Part shown: positions 60,111-64,000 of the stretch, piece by piece | Position numbering within the stretch: the stretch's first letter is position 1 | Layout: each line of letters begins with the position of its first letter | Source of the DNA: Rhopalosiphum padi | Lineage: Eukaryota; Arthropoda; Insecta; Hemiptera; Aphididae | Reading direction: 5' to 3' | DNA: 64,000 nucleotides | Assembly (NCBI RefSeq): GCF_020882245.1 | Contig: NC_083598.1 | Span: forward strand, 89,099,714-89,163,713 | Position numbers and translations under genes: made by a program | Notes under the pieces: generated by a model | Told to the model about the DNA's origin: nothing | What the model saw: only the letters and a program-made list of their open reading frames with translations | The model's database searches: none

Positions 60111-61529
60111 GTTACTACACAGACATGATGGCATCGGAATATGTAAAGAAATCGTTTCCACCACTTTTTCGTTGATTACTTTTCGATTAAAAACATATTA
60201 ATTAAACAACAATAATGATAACAGTTGAATTTTACTGAATAAAGTTGCACGTTATGATTATGTACGTATAATAATATTATATTATTTTATACGTTTAACA
60301 TATTTCATATAATAATTATATTTATGTACTATTACAGTAAAAGTACAAATAATATATCAATAAAATATACGATAACGCACCTATTTAAATTAGGTACATA
60401 TATTTAACACTGGTGCATTCGGATGCATTATAGGAAATTATTCTGTGGGGACCTCTACTATAGTATTTTTAATCTTTTGGGATATTTTCAAGAATTTAAA
60501 TGATTGGTTAATATTGTTGTTATCGTTTTTTTTTTTTTTAGACTCAATATATTATGATTTATAAATAGGTAATTTTATACTATCAGATGCATATTTTATG
60601 AACGAAATTAAAAGGTTTCAGAATAATTATAAATATAAAATATATTAATACCGTATTCGAATTGCACATAAATAAATTATATTACGATATAAATAATAAT
60701 ATTGGGACTTTAACTATACCATAAACCATTATCAATGGCATACAGTAGGTATGATGATACAGATACTCGTAGATGGTGCCATAGGGTCATGACCCACCAC
60801 ACTGTGTCCTGTTTAATAATAAACATTTTTAATATAATAAGACTAATCAATTATTTAACTAATTATTTTTTACTTTTATTAATATTTATAATTTGATTAT
60901 TTGTTTTAAATAATTATATTTTAAGGTTCTGTTTATTATAGTTTGTTTATTTGATTTAAATAATTTTTTTAATGTATTTGTTTTTTTTTTTTTTTTGTAG
61001 CTTGTGTATAACCGTTTAAGTCGTATCATTAATTATTAAAATAATTATTTATAGTTAATGATAATATTAATGATATTAAGCAATTTAAATTGCGGTATAC
61101 AATATATCACATTTTGTAGTTTTGCGCAATATATAATATAAATGACACAGCTACATAAATGATTGTTATATAGGATGGACATTTTTCTTAACAAAAAAAT
61201 AAAAAATAAAAAATTTCAGTAACAGCAATTGATTTTGTAAATCTAGTACAAAACACCAATATCGCTATGATAAAAATTAATATTTCTTATATCAAGAGAA
61301 ATAATTTAATTTATGAAATATTTATTGAAATAACAGTTGATATGTAGCAGAGGTCGAAACTTATCCAAGTATTTCATTGTTAAATACAAAATGTTATATT
61401 TATAAATACTGAGATAGGTATTAGAAATATAGGCAGGTACGCTATGTAGTATATTATATAGATATAATAGAGGAATGCCAGTGTAAAGAAGGAAATCAAC
61501 AGTGGACCGTAAATTCATTATCTATAACA
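60111..61529. other. AT-rich intergenic sequence
   Basis: No gene seen. A perfect 12-bp palindrome gggtcatgaccc lies at 60784-60795. Confidence 0.5.
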
Positions 61530-62050
61530 ATTAATAGAGAAGTTTTATGAACATGACAAGGACTTGTTCGTAATCTTATTCGTAGACTTTAAGCAATCTT
61601 ATGATAGTATTAACTAAGATCTTTAATTATGAACCACATTGAGGAAATTTTAAATCCCAGAAAACTGATCATAATTATTGAAATATGTAACGTAAACTGT
61701 TCAAGTTGAACACCGCCTAATGTAAAGTCTGGTTCTGATGGTATAATAATTAATAGATTCCACCCACCATAAATTGTCTTATATTATATTTTAACTCTAT
61801 TAGATTTTTAATCAGATCGTTTTTAATTCAAATTCTTGATTTGAAGTTTAAACGAGGTAACAAATAATACAGATAAACTAATAGTCTGGCCTCAGAATAA
61901 GTCTCGTTATCAACAAACATAAAACCAAGTTCCTACCTATTAATGACTAGGCATGTTATGAACACATTAAAACTTAGTGTAGGCAACTAACAACTATTAT
62001 GATCTTTCGAATAAGTGGATAATTTAAATACCTAGGTGTCAACATTAACA
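61530..62050 (+). mobile_element. Decayed LINE reverse-transcriptase fragment
   Basis: Broken frames recall insect LINE RT motifs in order: DLFVILFVDFKQSYDSIN (the FIDFKxAYDS motif), RKLIIIIEI, a remnant near SGSDG, ISLVINKHKTKF (the LxxNxxKTKxM-type motif) and YLGVNIN (about 62022-62050). Many stops and deletions; long dead. The order and spacing are compressed compared with an intact RT, so it has internal deletions. Confidence 0.55.
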
Positions 62051-62087
62051 TTAAAAAGTAGGTAACTGTACTGCTGTACAGTAGGTG

Positions 62088-62215
62088 TCGAGTGTACCTC
62101 ATCATTGAGTATAGGTCACTATAAATAATGGACTTGTTAAATTTTAATTCAATGATAAATCATTGCATACAGAAAGCGACTATGGGTGGAGACGGTCTGT
62201 CAGCCAACATTACTA
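62088..62215 (+). repeat. Short aphid-type interspersed repeat, copy B
   Basis: Starts ggtgtcgagtgtacctcatc and includes attcaatgataaatcattgc and ggagacggtctgtcagcc. Related to 42850-42965. It lies just downstream of the LINE fragment and may be the LINE 3' tail or an independent element. Confidence 0.5.
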
Positions 62216-64000
62216 AGTATATTTTATCATGTATTTTTATTGATATTATAATGATTTATATTTTACTAATAGTAAATAGTAATACTGTGTAAATTGTATT
62301 TTAATTTTTCCAAAATGATTGCATTTATTGTAATGTTAATTATTATAAATTTATAATATAACAGTAGATACATTATATATATATGTACTTATATCATAAT
62401 AATACGAGTATATTATTGTTATTTACTCTTGAGTAACTCAAAATTGAGTCAATATTGACTTACCATAGAATAAGTGTGAATAAGTTCGTGATATAAATAT
62501 ATATATTTTTATAGGTATTAGTTTGAAATCATTCAAAGTATTTTTTTTAATTCAGTGTATAGATAAAGCAAAATGTATAATAATATACGCTAAAATTATC
62601 CTCAAATAATATTTTTAAATTACAACGAAATAACTAAAATTGTTATTCTTCGTTTGAATATTTAGTATCATCAACATTATAAGTTCAGATTTTTATCTAA
62701 ACAACTATGATAATATTTTTTCTTATGATTTTAAATTGTATTACTTATACGCTATACCTATTGGGAAACTTGTAAGTTTTATAGCATTTAAAAGCATCAA
62801 CTAAAAAAAAATAAAATGACTCTTTAAATCTTCAAATGAAAACTTAACATGAAGATATTGAAATATTTCTACTTCTTATTATAACATAATAATTATATTA
62901 AAATATATTTAATCTTTATATTAATTAAACTAAATATTATATTAGATTATTTAAAAAACATAAAAATTAAATTGATCAAATTTATTAATTTAATCAAGAA
63001 CAACATTATAAAATAAGAATTGCATGTGATGACAAAATAATGACCCATTTGATAATGATAAATTCATAGTAATGCAAAACCATTGATTGTATAATGATTA
63101 TAAAATCTATGGCAAAACTATCAGAATTTGTGATTGTTGAATCGGTTTATGCACTAATTAAACCAGTTCAAAAATTGTAGTCTCCATTCATGCAGCTAAA
63201 AGATCAAACAATTTAGATGCTAAGTTTTAGAGGACCTTGCACTTGCTAAAGAGTTAATAACAAATGATAATAATAATGATTAATGAATAACTAAAGAATA
63301 ATGAATAATTAGTAAGTTCATTAATTTCGGATAATAAAATCATAATATATAATATATATATATATATATGTGTGTTTATGTGTTATAACACAAATACTTT
63401 TTTTAGAAAACCTACACACTATTGAAAGTGGAAAAATTGTCATTAAATACAGCATTAATAGGAGCAATCGATATTTACTTTATATCTAATGTTTTAAAAT
63501 ATTTTAGTTATTGAGGAAAGAACTAAAAAAAATAATTATTGATTTAAGTCTTTGCGTCTACACTATTATTTACTGTGAATGTTGAATGAAATATATTCAA
63601 ATAAGTATGTATTTTTAATAAGATTTTCTAAATTTTTTTTGTCCGTAAGGTTTTATTTTTAATTTATATATACAGCTTTAATGGCATGTGTTTCAAAAAA
63701 CATTTAAAATAAATAAAATCCCATTAACTTATCTTTGTTTTATTATCCGGTTTCATTTTAAACTCAAATGATGAAAATACTTTTTACAAAGTAGCAATAA
63801 TTATATTTGTCATTTCTTACTAAAACAAATGAATTATAATTTTGTGGTTTTGTTTTGTAAGAAGCGTTTTTGTAATTACATTTATTTTATTTATATTACT
63901 ATTGTGTCAATCAAAATTTTACTGAAGTACCTGAGTATAGAAAGAAAGACCTATACAATTATTTATTTATTTTTAATTCTTATTTTTATTGCTTTACGAG
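62216..64000. other. AT-rich intergenic sequence
   Basis: No gene seen. A short TA run lies at about 63350-63370. Confidence 0.5.

Overview
The window looks like nuclear DNA of an aphid or a close relative (Hemiptera). The evidence is a very AT-rich background, spliced genes with AT-rich introns and GT-AG borders, insect-type transposons (hAT, Tigger/pogo, and an I-superfamily LINE with an arthropod-style Inr+DPE promoter), and short interspersed repeats of a kind I associate with aphid genomes. The aphid assignment is inference; no rRNA, mitochondrial or other diagnostic marker is present.

Layout. (1) 1-10.2 kb is non-coding, CpG-rich sequence with many short microsatellites and a hAT-like MITE at the left end. 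(2) 10.2-22 kb is AT-rich intergenic DNA holding a likely processed pseudogene with a poly(A) tail, a Tc1/pogo-type MITE directly after that tail, a palindrome-rich hAT end, and two weak exon candidates near 19 kb. (3) 22-30 kb is a nested transposon: a deleted hAT element with perfect 8-bp target-site duplications carries an apparently full-length, open-frame LINE (ORF1 with three zinc knuckles; ORF2 with endonuclease, reverse transcriptase and RNase H). (4) 30-33 kb holds a frame-broken two-exon gene relic on the minus strand, split by a 1.3-kb long-inverted-repeat element. (5) 33.6-38.6 kb holds a complete eight-exon minus-strand gene for trimethylguanosine synthase (TGS1), followed downstream by a minisatellite; a fresh MITE and a dead duplicated exon lie in its introns. 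(6) 39.7-42.9 kb holds the second copy of a 0.9-kb repeat, a Tigger remnant and one orphan exon. (7) 45.5-60.1 kb holds a complete minus-strand SLC17-type (phosphate/sialin/VGLUT-like) transporter gene: ten coding exons encoding 485 residues, plus probable remote 5'-UTR exons. (8) 60-64 kb is AT-rich sequence with a decayed LINE and a short aphid-type repeat.

The two intact host genes are unrelated in function: TGS1 makes the trimethylguanosine cap of snRNAs/snoRNAs, and the SLC17 protein is a 12-TM membrane transporter. Their exon chains were rebuilt by hand from splice sites, phase agreement and family motifs; every coding exon joins in phase. The most striking item is the intact LINE with a canonical internal promoter, sitting inside a much-deleted hAT element. 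I did not find evidence for a wholly new multi-gene system.
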